In this document: in pieces, positions 35,806-46,306 of the stretch
Layout: each line of letters starts with the position of its first letter
Position numbering within the stretch: the first letter of the stretch is position 1
Assembly: GCA_038501195.1 (NCBI GenBank)
Contig: JBBPUQ010000005.1
Coordinates: 1,178,001 to 1,242,000 of the forward strand
Origin: Nemania diffusa
Lineage: Eukaryota > Ascomycota > Sordariomycetes > Xylariales > Xylariaceae
Reading direction: 5' to 3'
DNA length: 64,000 bases
Translations under genes and position numbers: made by a program
The notes under the pieces: generated by a model
Seen by the model: the letters and a program-made list of their open reading frames with translations, nothing else
The model's database searches: none
Told to the model about the DNA's origin: nothing

Positions 35806-37436
35806 ATGGCTTCAAGAATTGCTCGTCTCTGCCTATTGGCGGGATACCTGACTCTCCGAGCTTCTGCGGCCTGCAGCGCCTATGGTGTAGACTACTCTAA
35901 TGGTGGCTTTTACAACATCGACACATCCTCTGACTCCTTATTCAGCTTTACATCAGTATTCCAAGGTACTTGATCATTAAATCAAAGTATTCTTTACAGA
36001 ATGTACTAATGTTCCTTAGGATGCTCCCAGGAATCGGTGAAACCTATCCTAGTTGACCCTGCAGGACACCAGTATACCTGCACTGCCATCAACACGAGCC
36101 CAGATGGCCAAGAGGCGACGTCAACATGGTGAGAAGAAAGCCCCGATCTCTCTCGGTCTGGGAAATCATGAAAACTAAGTCTAAAACAGCGCAATCGCGT
36201 ACTCTTCCATGCCGTCAGGGCAATGGAAGATCATTATCTCCGGAGCGAATGTGGCCGTCCAGAGAGTGATCAATCTAACGAGCGTTATATCCTCTACTGT
36301 AGTCGTGACAGTAAGTAGTTCCACGAAGCGTCAATTCTTGAGAAGACGAGTAATAACATGAATGGAATAATAGGCTACTCCGACTGTGATCATAGGAATC
36401 ACGAGTACACCCAAACCAACAAGTACGTGTCCGGCTCTCAGTGCAATGTCGCGAACATCTACTAACCCTGGGTTTTACAGCTGTCTTCTCAACTATTGGA
36501 ACACAGACACAAACTTTGATCTTGGTTCCCCCGACGTTAACTACAGCCTGCGTTGGATCAACAACAACAGTAACAGTTACGCCTACAAAGGCTACTGTCA
36601 TTGAAGTGTCGCTTATAGTTCGCACAACTATTGATGCAACGGTTACCAAACAGTCAACAACCACAACTACAAAGACAGCCTACTGCCATTACACTTCGCA
36701 AAGGCCGACTGGAACAATCTGCATCGGAAACTCATGTGGCTACCAAACCGACTTACCTGCCCCGACAGTGTGCGTGGGAGTGTACTGTCCCCGACCAGCA
36801 GTCCAAACCGCCGCAGTGGCGGATGCTGCGACGACCGCTGTGCAGGAGGTTGTCAAGGTCGTCATGGCCACCACCGTTACCGTCACAGAGACGACTTTTA
36901 CCGTGACCAGTACCAGCGTCACACTGCTCCCCACGCCAACCGTCACCGAAAATGGTATGTTATTAGCCTGCCTCGAGTTCTCTTTTGAATGTAGCAACAC
37001 TAACAATCTCTCACAGTCATCCAGACTATCACCGCTATATCGTAAGTCACAGCTACCAGTCACTAGTATTCACACTCATATCCCCTACCCCTTCCCTCGA
37101 GATTCTTACTCTGTTGATTCTCCGTGCTATACTAAGACGAAGCGTAGCACTCCCCCAGCATTCACCGTGTGCAGCGGTCAAAAGCCCGGCGCCACCGTCT
37201 CAATCACCCGGCCCCAGGCCACCGTTACGCAAACCAGCTTGGTGTATTCGACAAGCCACGTTACTGGAACAGTCACAGCTGTGTACGTGTTTTTATTTCT
37301 CCCTCTTACCGTATAGACGCCAATTCAGAGATCAACAGCTGATTATAATCACAGTGCAACTAAGACTACCGTGTCGACCAATTCCAAGAGTGCCACGATC
37401 TGTTGGCTTAATGGAGGATGGATGGGAGCTGACTAG
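35806..37436 (+). CDS. Secreted Ser/Thr-rich protein with eight exons
   Basis: Exons are 35806-35965, 36020-36128, 36190-36310, 36374-36422, 36481-36954, 37017-37041, 37148-37282 and 37355-37436. They sum to 1155 nt, exactly 384 residues plus stop. A signal peptide (MASRIARLCLLAGYLTLRASA) precedes a compact Cys-containing domain (CSAYGVDYSNGGFYNIDTSS; FQGCSQESVKPILVDPAG; TCTAINTS; YSSMPSGQWKIIISG, residues 22-130). A long Thr/Val-rich stalk of the type TTVTVTETTFTVTSTSVTLLPTPT follows, typical of O-glycosylated wall proteins. A second Cys patch lies at CHYTSQRPTGTICIGNSCGY. There is no GPI signal at the end (LNGGWMGAD). The domain occurs widely in fungal cell-wall proteins without assigned function. 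The 25-nt exon and the 37042-37147 intron acceptor are the least certain. Confidence 0.82.
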
Positions 37437-38622
37437 GACGCTATCTAGTGTACCGGGAATGCCTATGCGATGCTGGTTACAGTGCAATTCTTGGAGGCTA
37501 GCCTTTCAACTACATCGCAATATTCGAAATGACAAGATGTTCAACATATTTTTATATCGGTCAGAGAGCAGCATTCGTAGAGCATGGGAGTACTTATGTC
37601 CAATGCTATCAAATTTTATGCAAAGTGAAAAGTATTGATAGAAACATTCGAAGGTTCGCCAGGCCGTTGATGTTCCAGCTTAGTCTGAGATAGTGCGCAC
37701 TAAACTCCTACAACACGTGGAGAACCGGGTAAGCTAGCACCTGGCATATATCTACAAGTAGCGTAATAGACGATAATGATAATTGCCTTGATAGACCCAG
37801 GCATCAGTATCTATGAAGACTTAGAGTGTTCTCTGTAAAAGGAGCTTGGGTGATCGGAGGTTAGCCGTTCGGTGGCACCTAAGACACATTCCCCGTACAT
37901 CTGCGAGATCTAAAGTATAACTCGGTACTTAAACATGTACTTCTAATAATAGCAATCAAATTTTGGGTAAATTTCTTCTAGGGTATTCTTTATTAGGAGA
38001 TTAATAAGTGTGTACATGCCTCGCCATCTATGTCTTACCATCCTATTAATACCTTAAAGCTAGGAGTGTATATATCAATGCCACGAGTTACTATTATTAA
38101 ATGAAACATCTAATAAGAGGATGCTAATGACATGTCTCCTGTAGCAGACGTGTTATCCTTAACTTACAGTAAACCACTTCTTTTCTAAATGCTAAATAAT
38201 TGTATTGAATCATCATGGAATGAGGGTACCTTAAAGAAGGTCAGGAAGAAAATCCCTACAGCTGACCCCAACCCGCGAAATTATGTTATAACTACTTCAT
38301 TGTAGGTAATTAGTCTCATCTAGTTAGAAATTATCGCAATCTGCGATATAAGCAACTGGTTTAACTTCTTCTACGTTAAAATCTCGAACTGGACAGCGAC
38401 GACATATTAACGAGTCATCTCCGCTTTTGAACACAAAGCGGGGGTCGCCGATCTATCAAGTGCAAGCCAATTTTTCACCATCGAAATAATTAACGGAGAA
38501 TCAATCCCTTATTCCTGTCAATTCTCAAGAGTAGATAGAACCCTCAGTTTTGACATCTCAAGTCTAGAACTCACCGTCACACCTTTCGCTCAAGATGGTA
38601 ATTTCTAGAGCATTCTGACATC
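37437..38622. other. AT-rich spacer before the tRNA gene
   Basis: The 1.2-kb stretch is AT-rich and has no credible frame. It marks the change from accessory genes to conserved genes. Confidence 0.45.
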
Positions 38623-38712
38623 AGTCGTATGGTCTAATGGTTATGATTTCTCGTTCACAGAGATGTGTTCCCAATCCCGAGAAGGTTCCGTGTTCGATCC
38701 ACGGTACGACTA
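38623..38712 (+). tRNA. tRNA-Val (anticodon CAC) with 17-nt intron
   Basis: The acceptor stem AGTCGTA pairs over seven bases with TACGACT, followed by discriminator A. The D arm (GTC / GAT around TAATGGTTAT), the anticodon stem TCTCG / CGAGA and a perfect T arm (CCGTG, TTCGATC, CACGG) are all present. Anticodon CAC lies at 38656-38658. A 17-nt intron (38660-38676) sits one base after the anticodon, the canonical place. The overall sequence follows fungal tRNA-Val, but with A1-U72 in place of the usual G1-C72 and a G-U pair in the D stem. CCA is not encoded, as expected. Confidence 0.78.
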
Positions 38713-39145
38713 AGAATTATTCTTTTGCCCATGTTGCATCTGATATCTATTTTTTTTTTGTCGTGTTAAAATATCGTTTTATTATAGCTGAGATGGTGGT
38801 GGTGACTTCTTTATCACGGTATTGGCAATAACGATATTCACCTAATACATCAACTTAACAAATAGGAAGAAATATTCGATGACTAAGGCAAACATGTAGG
38901 CAACATAGATATAGTGACCATGTAGACCTAATGTCTTTACGAATCCGTATGGCTCGCATGAAGTCATGTCCCTTAGGGCTTTGACAACGTGGGCGTGGTA
39001 TTGTCAAATAGTTATATATACTAGCTAAAAGGCATTATCCAGCCTCTTTAGCGAGAATCACTTAATGCAGTAGGGGTGAAATCTAATCCCCTAGATTAGG
39101 TGTATTGATTTGTTCAAGTTTATCCAAATATAACACATCCCTCCA
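38713..39145. other. Spacer after the tRNA gene
   Basis: A T-rich run (about nine T at 38750-38758) lies some 40 bp behind the tRNA and may serve as an RNA polymerase III terminator. The rest holds nothing recognised. Confidence 0.4.
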
Positions 39146-39975
39146 TCAAGACGACTCAACATCACTAAACCTCTTACCAAAAGCCAGCGTCCCTCCAACC
39201 AGCTTCCCCACCGTATACCCAGCATAGATGCCGCAGAGAATCGTCACGGGCCACTTCTGCCACTCGCGGTCCCAATCCAGCGGAATCGGCACAGCCCCAA
39301 GCCAAGCTCCCACGCCCGCGCCAATGAGCCCGCCAAACGCCTCGTCGAAGGGCGCTCTGGCACCCAGGATCTCAAGCCAATCCTTCCCCGCGACACCGCG
39401 CGTGTAGAAGAGGGGGTACAGCCCCAGAAGCGAAAGGTGGAGCGCGCAGAGGAACGTGTGCGGGAGATGCGTCAGGAACGGCGCGCCGAAAAGCACCAGC
39501 AGCACGTAGAGCGCGCCGGCGGAGATGGTGGACAATATGACAGCTGCGAGGGTAGTCTATACAATTCAGGTTACGTCGTTAGCTCTGACCTTAGGGAACC
39601 CTTAACGAGAAGACGAAAACTCACCACAGCGACATTCGGCCCAGCCGTCTCCGAGCCCCCCTTCCTCTTCTCGCCAGGCCGCAGCTTCCTAGCCGCCCTC
39701 GCGGCCTGCGAGCCCGCGGCGGGGAGGCAGACGATCGTGTACGCGGCCTGCAGCGCGAGCACGACGGGCAGGGAGCTCTGCATCGTGGCCACGGGGTCGG
39801 CGACCAGCGCGCGGAACCGCAGCGCGAAGAAGGCGAGGAGGAGGGCCGGGTGCGCGTGGCGCAGCGCCTGCGCCTCCGGCGTCGGTATCGTGCGGACTGC
39901 TTGCGTCGGGGCGTCGGTATCTTTGAGTTTCGCTGACTCGGGGGCCGCGGGGCCTGGCCCTGAAGCTTGCGACAT
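39146..39975 (-). CDS. GPI11: GPI11 / PIG-F, GPI ethanolamine-phosphate transferase subunit
   Basis: Exons are 39975-39625 and 39556-39146, joined in phase by a GTGAGT to TATAG intron, giving 253 residues. This is the usual length for the PIG-F family (PF06699). The protein is very hydrophobic with about six membrane spans, such as SSLPVVLALQAAYTIVCLP, ILSTISAGALYVLLVLFGAPF, FLCALHLSLLGLYPLF and FGGLIGAGVGAWLGAVPIPLDWDREWQKWP. The last segment (GAWLGAVPIPLDWDR-x-WQ-WP) is the family signature, followed by GYTVGKL. It stabilises the ER enzymes that add phosphoethanolamine to GPI anchors. The start has a Pro/Ala-rich cytosolic leader. The first exon is strongly GC-rich. Confidence 0.92.
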
Positions 39976-40638
39976 GATGGGGGGTTCGCTCGCGCGGTTT
40001 TCTGCTGCCTAGGTACGCGAGGTGGCTTGGGCGATATGGAGTGAAGAATGCTATGCTTGCGGCAAACCTGGTCGGTAGGTCGATAAGTAGTTGCGACAAG
40101 ACGGGTTACGTTTACGTATATTCAATTGATCTGTATGATTATGGTATTTTAAGGAATGGACGGTACACGGAGGAACATATAGAAGTCTTCAGCAGGAGCT
40201 CACGATGCATTTTAGAATCCAGTTGGCGTAGGTATGCTGTACAGTGCCTTAGCAGCTTAGCTTTAGGTACCTGGTTGAGCTAAATGGTATCGATAATTGA
40301 TAAGCTGATATGGAAGCTCTCCCACCAGCCCACTTTGAAGTGACGACACACTTTTTACCTTCCGAGGCCCAGCAGCATCAAGTTGAGATGTAAAATTCCC
40401 GTAGGATAGCCCTCAGCCATAAGTTTTCCGCCGGGTGTGCCTCCGAAGGGGAAGCCTAAAAACTAGGCTGTTCTACCTTAGATTTAGATAATACTAGGTA
40501 CTAGCCTTGAGTTTTATGATACACTGTTTTCTTCGACGAAGCTTGACGAGATGGGAGCTAGATGGGTAGACGTAGCTACAATCTAGCAATACAGCAACTA
40601 TGAGATTGTGACTTAAGCTTCGTAATTCTCCTTCAAAG
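39976..40638. other. Intergenic stretch between GPI11 and translin
   Basis: The 663-bp spacer holds the GPI11 promoter and the translin 3' flank, as both genes run on the minus strand. No further gene is seen. Confidence 0.5.
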
Positions 40639-41549
40639 TTACTCGGTTTTGGGGAGCAGATTCCGTAAAGAGAGATCGTAGATGACATCCTCCACCTTCT
40701 TGACGTGATACTTAACAGCGTCGACGCGCTTCCGCACGATATCGTTCTTAAGGTTGAGCAGCTGGAAACCCGCGAACAGGTCCTTGATGAAGCTGCTGAT
40801 GCGCACCGTCAACGCCACGTCGCCCAGCGTTACCGAGTTCATGGCGAGACGGCTGAGCTCCTCGGTGATATCGGTGAGCGCCAGCAGATACTCTTCGATG
40901 GTGACGTGGAATGCGTCTCGGTCCTTGAGGTTCACGGGGACTATGATGTGTCTTTGTTAATAAATGTGTTTTCGGGATTTGAATGAGAGATTCCCTGATA
41001 TCACATACCCTTGAGGATCTCTCCAATTTCCTCGATAGTCAGAAGGCGACCTAGCTCGCCAGGTCGGGACTCAGTGCCCATGCCACCGAGCCAAGCTGTG
41101 ATTAGGATCGTGCCAACTACATTTTGTATGCTACGGGTCCATTTATAGTTGTATCTACTCTAGAGTCAGAATCCATCGTGCGAAGCGGGGTTATGAACAT
41201 AGCATTATCATACTTGTAGTATGGATACTTGGAGGCAAACTCTGCAAGCTCTCCTACGGCCTGGATCTCGGGTTGGATGCCTGTTTCTTCAACCTGCTTG
41301 AGCAGCGGCGCCACTACCGCGAAGCATTAGCAAACAAGAATACATAGGCGAACATCAAGGGCACCTACATTTGGAGCTCGGTGTAGAGTGGATGCGACTG
41401 AGAAGACCTTGGCAGGTTGAGATGTTGCGGTTGAGAGCGGCAGATATTTGGTGAAGCTTGTCGCCTACCTCAATCTCCTCTTCGCCATGAGCTTTTAGAT
41501 AGTCAAAGATGGCTGGGTCGATCATGTTGGAACTGTTCTCGCTCGTCAT
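40639..41549 (-). CDS. Translin
   Basis: Exons are 41549-41369, 41313-41214, 41154-41009 and 40940-40639, in phase, giving 242 residues, close to translin in other eukaryotes. The sequence follows the family throughout: IDPAIFDYLKAHGEEE, LLSRIHSTPSS, ELAEFASKYPYYKYNYKWTR, ITAWLGG, LLTIEEIGEIL, VNLKDRDAFHVTIEEYLLAL, LSRLAMNSVTLGD, ISSFIKDLFAGFQLLNLKND and KYHVKKVEDVIYDLSLRNLL. Translin forms a mostly helical octamer that binds RNA or single-stranded DNA and pairs with TRAX in the C3PO ribonuclease. The catalytic acidic residues belong to TRAX, not to this subunit. In Neurospora C3PO matures tRNA. The third exon is preceded by an intron with TAG-containing frames, so unspliced reading looks broken. 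Confidence 0.94.
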
Positions 41550-42189
41550 GTTGAGTAGGTAGTGGTGCTTGGTGGGATGGATGTTGTATGTATGTAAAAT
41601 GCGAAGAGTGGAAATTTCACGTAGTGGGCGCACGTTTGTTAGGTAGTGAATGAAGCCTAAATTGTGATGATGACTATCAACCTGATAGAGAAAATTAAAC
41701 TACGAGATACATGTGCAACAGTCGGCAATTCATCGATATTAGCATTACCAGGTAGGTATGTATCTACGCGTCTACGAATTAGTTTCGTGAGAGGTGAGCT
41801 ACTGCAGCTATCCATCTCCCACGCGGGCAGTTCTTTCTCCAAATGACTTTAGGTCGCCAACCAGACCTGTCACGATCAGCAAGAGCGACTCGCAGGAATG
41901 CTGAGCGTAAGTACCTACATGATTTTGCATCAAAGTCTACACCGCGAGATTTGAAGATTCAGATGCCCCCTTACAACAGAAACTCGGCATCGTCTTTGGC
42001 ACGCGTCTAGTCTCAAACAATTCCACCTCAGGTAAACCATTTGAGAGATGGTAGGCCGTTCGAATAATAATCCAATAGCATAGCTCCCAAGTACAACCCA
42101 ACATCAGATAGGGCGCCCAACAATTCCTTCCGGTACAAGAAAACTCTTCTTCACACCCACAGGCAAGCTGTAGATTGCAATGAAAAGTG
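41550..42189. other. Spacer between translin and U2
   Basis: The 640-bp region carries the translin promoter on its left and the 3' flank of the U2 gene on its right. The apparent 199-codon minus frame at 41937-42536 overlaps U2 and is not taken as a gene. Confidence 0.5.
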
Positions 42190-42382
42190 AGGGTTCGCGT
42201 CGCCTGGAGGCAGTGTAATACCAGGGACACGGTGGGAGCGATCATGCGCAAGCACAGAGGATGCGCTCCCGGGAGGAAAAAATTAGAATAATCACGATTG
42301 AGTCCAAGTAGGACTCTTTCAGAGATTAAACTGAAAAGAACAGATACTACACTTGATCTAAGCCAAAAGGCAAAGAGAGCTA
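42190..42382 (-). ncRNA. U2 spliceosomal snRNA
   Basis: Read on the minus strand, the 5' part has CCTTTTGGCTTAGATCAAG, then the branch-point recognition sequence GTGTAGTATC (42343-42352), then TGTTCTTTTCAGTTTAATCTC. This follows the near-invariant U2 5' third and looks most like the fission-yeast form. A U-rich Sm site, AATTTTTTCC, lies at 42275-42284. The 3' stem-loop region reads CTGGTATTACACTGCCTCC, as in stem IV of other U2 RNAs. Length is about 193 nt, close to metazoan U2 and far shorter than budding-yeast U2. The ends are set by alignment from memory and may be off by a few bases. It pairs with the intron branch point in the spliceosome. Confidence 0.93.
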
Positions 42383-42426
42383 AAGAAGAAAGGAAGAAAC
42401 TGTCAAAGTCTGGGAGGGAGGACGAG

Positions 42427-42434
42427 AATTTATA
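42427..42434 (-). promoter_or_regulatory. TATA-like box upstream of U2
   Basis: On the minus strand the sequence TATAAATT lies about 45 bp upstream of the estimated U2 5' end. That is slightly far for a polymerase II TATA box but plausible for a fungal snRNA promoter. Confidence 0.4.
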
Positions 42435-42595
42435 GGCATGGGAGAGGCAGACTAGGGCGGTGGTGGGCGGCAGAATCAGGGCTGCTGCCTTGTGGTCTGT
42501 GCTGCCTTCACTGCCTGCTAGGCAGAGTCCCACCAATCAGAACACTAGAATCCTTCACTACAGCTTATTGTTTGCTGCCCTCTCAACAAACAACT

Positions 42596-42870
42596 ACCTG
42601 GGTACCCAGCAAACAATGGAATTTTGTCTCTAGCTTTAGGTAGCTACCTAGGTAGGTACTTACCTGGGTAGGTAATGTAGTATCTATATGTAGATGTCGT
42701 CTCTCAATGAGATGAGATAGAACCATTATCAAGTGTCTACCTACCTACCTAGGTAGGTAATTAAAGCAGCCTGATAGGCCGAACGAGACAAGTCATCCCC
42801 ATGTCATAGCATGAATTCTAGGTACCTATTTGTACAACCTTTGACTACCTACATACATACCTAGGTAGGT
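42596..42870. repeat. Cluster of TACCTA / TAGGTA palindromic repeats
   Basis: Several blocks read CTACCTAGGTAGGTA or TACCTACCTAGGTAGG, for example at about 42645-42675, 42738-42760 and 42845-42870. The unit TACCTA and its complement TAGGTA meet at CCTAGG palindromes. The same motif recurs through the right-half spacers. Confidence 0.75.
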
Positions 42871-43957
42871 ATGCCCTTTCCATGCGACGCCACCACCTCG
42901 AAGTCCCAGATAGCAATCCTCAATATATAGCAATGCTTCTAAAACGAGTTTGGCCATGCAAGCGGAACTCGAGGAGAAGAAGTAGCAGACAGCGTCTAGA
43001 TAGGGTTAAATAGTTCACGAAGCAAGTTCGATAGTATCTAGCTCTACGAGCGACTCGATGAGACGAAAATTAGAGATTACCCTAGGAAAGAGCGTGTCTA
43101 ACTCGCTTGCGATCTTACTACTTGGGCCTTTCTAGTAGTGTAAACTCAACGTGCTGAGCGCCTTGGCATATTTCGGCACGCAGGCGCTGCAGTACATTAC
43201 AAGAACCTAGATGGAGCTCAACAATGCTAATATTAGACTGGTCGGGAATAGCAGTATCGATGTTGGATATTGCCGCTAAACAAAAATGAGAGGAGGTGCC
43301 TAGATCTTTGCTAGCAGAAATTCACAACTCCTGCGGGAGAGATATTCCTTCTACGATGAACTGAGGTATGTGCATAGAGGCACCAGCGAACTAAGTGTAT
43401 GCTTCAGCTTGCTTGCCCAAAGATAGCTCACACTGGCATGTGCTATCTGGATTCGACACCAACACCCAAGCTTAAAAAGGAGTGTCAATATATACAAAGC
43501 GAAAAGTGGCCCACTTCATCAGAGAAACAAGTACAGGACCATGAATCTAAATGAATATGCGCCAGCCAAGCCGTACTTATATTCCCATAAGGAGATAGAA
43601 GGGAGAAAGGCCATTTTTATCTAGGGTTTTGTAAATAAGAGTCAGGCCTGAGTTCGAAGCCTCGAATCCGCATGTAGAGAGGATGGTACGAAGATCAATT
43701 TTGGCGTCGTCTAGTAGTCAATACCAAAACCTGAACATAGATTCAAGGATCGGAGTAAAATATCATTTCAGAACACCTTCGGATATCACTATGCACAGCC
43801 CTTTTTACACATACATGCTTTTTCCTACGAGGCGTCAGGGGGTGAATACGCAACGTTCTACCTTGGTGACATCGCTTTCATTTGTACAGCCAGATCCCTA
43901 GACAGGAGCTGATCTAGTTCTATTTGACAGTAGTATACACACGGGATGTTGGTACAT

Positions 43958-45203
43958 CTACCGCCTCATGTGCAGTGGCAGCGGCCTCCTCGTCTTAGCC
44001 GCCGATAAGGAGTGGCCCAGGCGGGCGGTGGCCATTTCGCGGACCTTGTGCTCGGGCGGGGGGTTGAAGAACAGCTCGATCCTTTCCTCGCCGTTGACCA
44101 GCGTGCCCGCCTCTTCCTTGGCCTGGTCGAGGAGCAGGCTCTTCTGCCTCGTGTCCTCGAGGAATAGCCGCCGCTCCTCTGTCATCCGCCACGCCTCGGG
44201 GAACCGGGGCTTGACTTTGAAAGTGTGGTGTCTCGTGTCGAGCGGCACGTCTTCAAACGTGTCACTGGGGTCCTGCAGTAGCTACGTTAGCAAGCGGCTC
44301 ACCCAATGGGCAGGAGTGGTAGGGGTATATATACCCGTGCTGCCTCAACGAGGTTTTTGACGAGGTCACCAAGATATCTCTTGTTCTGCGCCTGATGGTC
44401 AAACTGCTCGCAGCTCATCTTTGCGATGTCGGTCTCGGGGTTCCACCGCGGCCCCAGCAGCTTCCTGAGCTTCTGCTGTTGCACCTCATCCAGAGGCAGA
44501 TCTTTGGGACAAAACTCGACTACGACTTTCTTCTCCGCGGGATGTAACTCGCCCATGTAACTCGTGTATCGGAAGCGCAAGGGTTCTTGATCGGTGGGTG
44601 GCTCGAAAGGAGTCGCCAATTCTGCAAATACGTCTAAGTAACTGATATACCGGCTCGTCGTGGCAGGGCGAGGTGCTTACTGGAGAGAAGAGGCATCTGC
44701 CAAGCAGCAATGCGGGCGTACTCTCTGTATTCGCGGAATTCCTCCAGCTTGCCATGTGCCAACGACATGATATCATCCTCGTCGAACTTGTCGGCATTCA
44801 ACTCCTCGCTGAGCAAATCGGTATCCGGTTCCTCATCTCCCCAAAATAACGCGCTTTGTTTCTTGGGCGGGCGAGAAACTTCGCTGAATGTAGAGTTCAG
44901 GCCATTAATAGCCCGCTCCATGATGGGCTCGGAATTCCTGTAATCGGGGTCCCGGCGTGATTCTTCTAATGCGCGCTGTACCTCCGCTGGGTCGATCTCT
45001 TCACGTTCGACATCTTCGTCCATTTCGTCGTCAAACTCTCTGTCTAAGTCGTCCTTCTTGGCGGCAGGCCGATGCTGGAACGGAGTCGAGGAAAAGGACC
45101 GGATTGTGAGGCGGCGTTGGCGGGGTGCGATCGTGGCCGGGGTAGCAGCTCGCCGGCTAGCTGCGCGCAGGCATAGTCGCATCGACTGCACTGCAGAAGC
45201 CAT
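43958..45203 (-). CDS. RSM24: Mitochondrial small-subunit ribosomal protein mS35 (Rsm24)
   Basis: Exons are 45203-44681, 44621-44335 and 44272-43958, in phase, giving 374 residues. The start has a basic, Ser/Arg-rich mitochondrial targeting leader (MASAVQSMRLCLRAASRRAA) and an acidic stretch (DLDREFDDEMDEDVEREEID). The conserved core (PF10213 type) spans the second exon: PPTDQEPLRFRYTSYMGELH, PAEKKVVVEFCPKDL, LLGPRWNPETDIAKMSCEQF and NKRYLGDLVKNLVEAAR. After the last intron, DPSDTFEDVPLDTRHH-type sequence continues to a basic end. The protein belongs to the head of the mitochondrial 37S subunit. It is divergent from ALG13 across a 372-bp promoter. Confidence 0.88.
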
Positions 45204-45575
45204 GGCGGTCGATGGTCCCTATGCGCAATCGTACAGACAATTGGTAGTGGCTCAATTGGATATATCGTTCTGAAGTTATTCTGGCGCAGACAAAATTTAG
45301 TGGAGTTGCGAAAGAGGGCTCAATCAAATTGGATTGGCCCGGCGAGTTATCCAATCAAGACACGCCTTACTCCTTGATGTGGAACCTGTATAATAGTACT
45401 TGGGCCACTCACCTGCAATTGCTTGTGGCTAAAGCTCTATCATTATTCTATATTGGTGAGGTTGCACAACTATCTAATTCATGAATTTGATCCCGTAATG
45501 AAGCTCTTGTAAGCCAGTGAGATTCTCAGTTATTTTATATATTAGAACCTCTCTCGACGGCTCAAATAGTGCATC
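45204..45575. promoter_or_regulatory. Divergent mS35 / ALG13 promoter with CCAAT boxes
   Basis: This 372-bp region between two start codons holds several CCAAT-box cores. ATTGG occurs at 45240-45244, 45255-45259, 45328-45332 and 45333-45337, and CCAAT at 45351-45355. The tandem ATTGGATTGG with a nearby CCAAT suggests binding of the fungal CCAAT complex (HAP/CBC), which often controls mitochondrial genes. Confidence 0.55.
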
Positions 45576-46306
45576 ATGTCGGAACTCAACCCGGACACCA
45601 AGCAAGATAGGCTCACACGAACTGCTTTTGTGACCATCGGCGCTACTGCCGGTTTTCGAGGTCTTCTCCAAGAAGTCGTATCTCAAAAATTCCTCTCAAT
45701 GCTTAAGTCGCTAAATTTCACGAATCTTGTTGTCCAATGCGGCCCCGATTTAGAGTATTTCGACACCATCAGGCCTAGGCATGCCCAGACATCCTATGGC
45801 GTGGAAATCACGGCCTTCTCTTATGCACCGGAGCTCAAAAAGTACTTCATGCAAGCTTCCCGTGGTGAGGACGAGAATGGCAAACGAGACTGCGGAGTTA
45901 TCATATCGCATGCAGGTTCGTTGGAATATTCTACGATTGTTCGTATAGGAGTAGCTTACCCTCCATACCAGGATCTGGCAGTATTATCGAGGCTCTCGAG
46001 TTCGATTCAAAGCTAGTCGCAGTACCGAACTCAGATTTAATGGATAATCACCAGCTCGAGATTGCAGAAGAGATGGAGACTCAAGGCTTTCTTATACATG
46101 GCACGCTCGGGTATGATATTTGTCTATTTCATTAAGCTTCCTATAAGATATTGACAGGCGTGCTATGTAGGTCAGTGACAGAGGCGGTTGAGAAGATTAA
46201 TACAATCGAGCTAAGAAAATGGCCGCCTGGGCCGTCTCCCGGTTCTGCATATCAGGAGGGGGGTCTCTGGGAAGCTATCAACGAGCTGATGCCTCAATCT
46301 TCTTGA
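45576..46306 (+). CDS. ALG13: UDP-GlcNAc transferase catalytic subunit ALG13
   Basis: Exons are 45576-45915, 45972-46110 and 46171-46306, in phase, giving 204 residues, the fungal length. The glycosyltransferase family 28 C-terminal fold is evident: TAFVTIGATAGFRGLL near the start, NLVVQCG, and the UDP-GlcNAc region CGVIISHAGSGSIIEALEF (split by the first intron), then KLVAVPNSDLMDNHQLEIAE, the nucleotide-binding signature with DNHQ. With ALG14 in the ER membrane it adds the second GlcNAc to the dolichol-linked N-glycan precursor on the cytosolic side. It ends in a short tail (WEAINELMPQSS). Confidence 0.95.

Larger units (their letters stand above)
42383..43957. other. Spacer with TACCTA repeats
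   Basis: The region upstream of U2 contains dense TACCTA/TAGGTA clusters (about 42600-42870). The rest, to the 3' end of the mS35 gene, shows no supported frame. The plus frame at 43683-43901 lacks any family feature. Confidence 0.5.

Noticed and set aside
41937..42536. A 199-codon minus-strand protein
   Set aside because: It overlaps the U2 snRNA on the same strand, and its sequence has no family features.
43641..43690. Possible tRNA T-arm (GTTCGAA followed by CGAATCC)
   Set aside because: The flanking bases do not pair into T, anticodon or acceptor stems.
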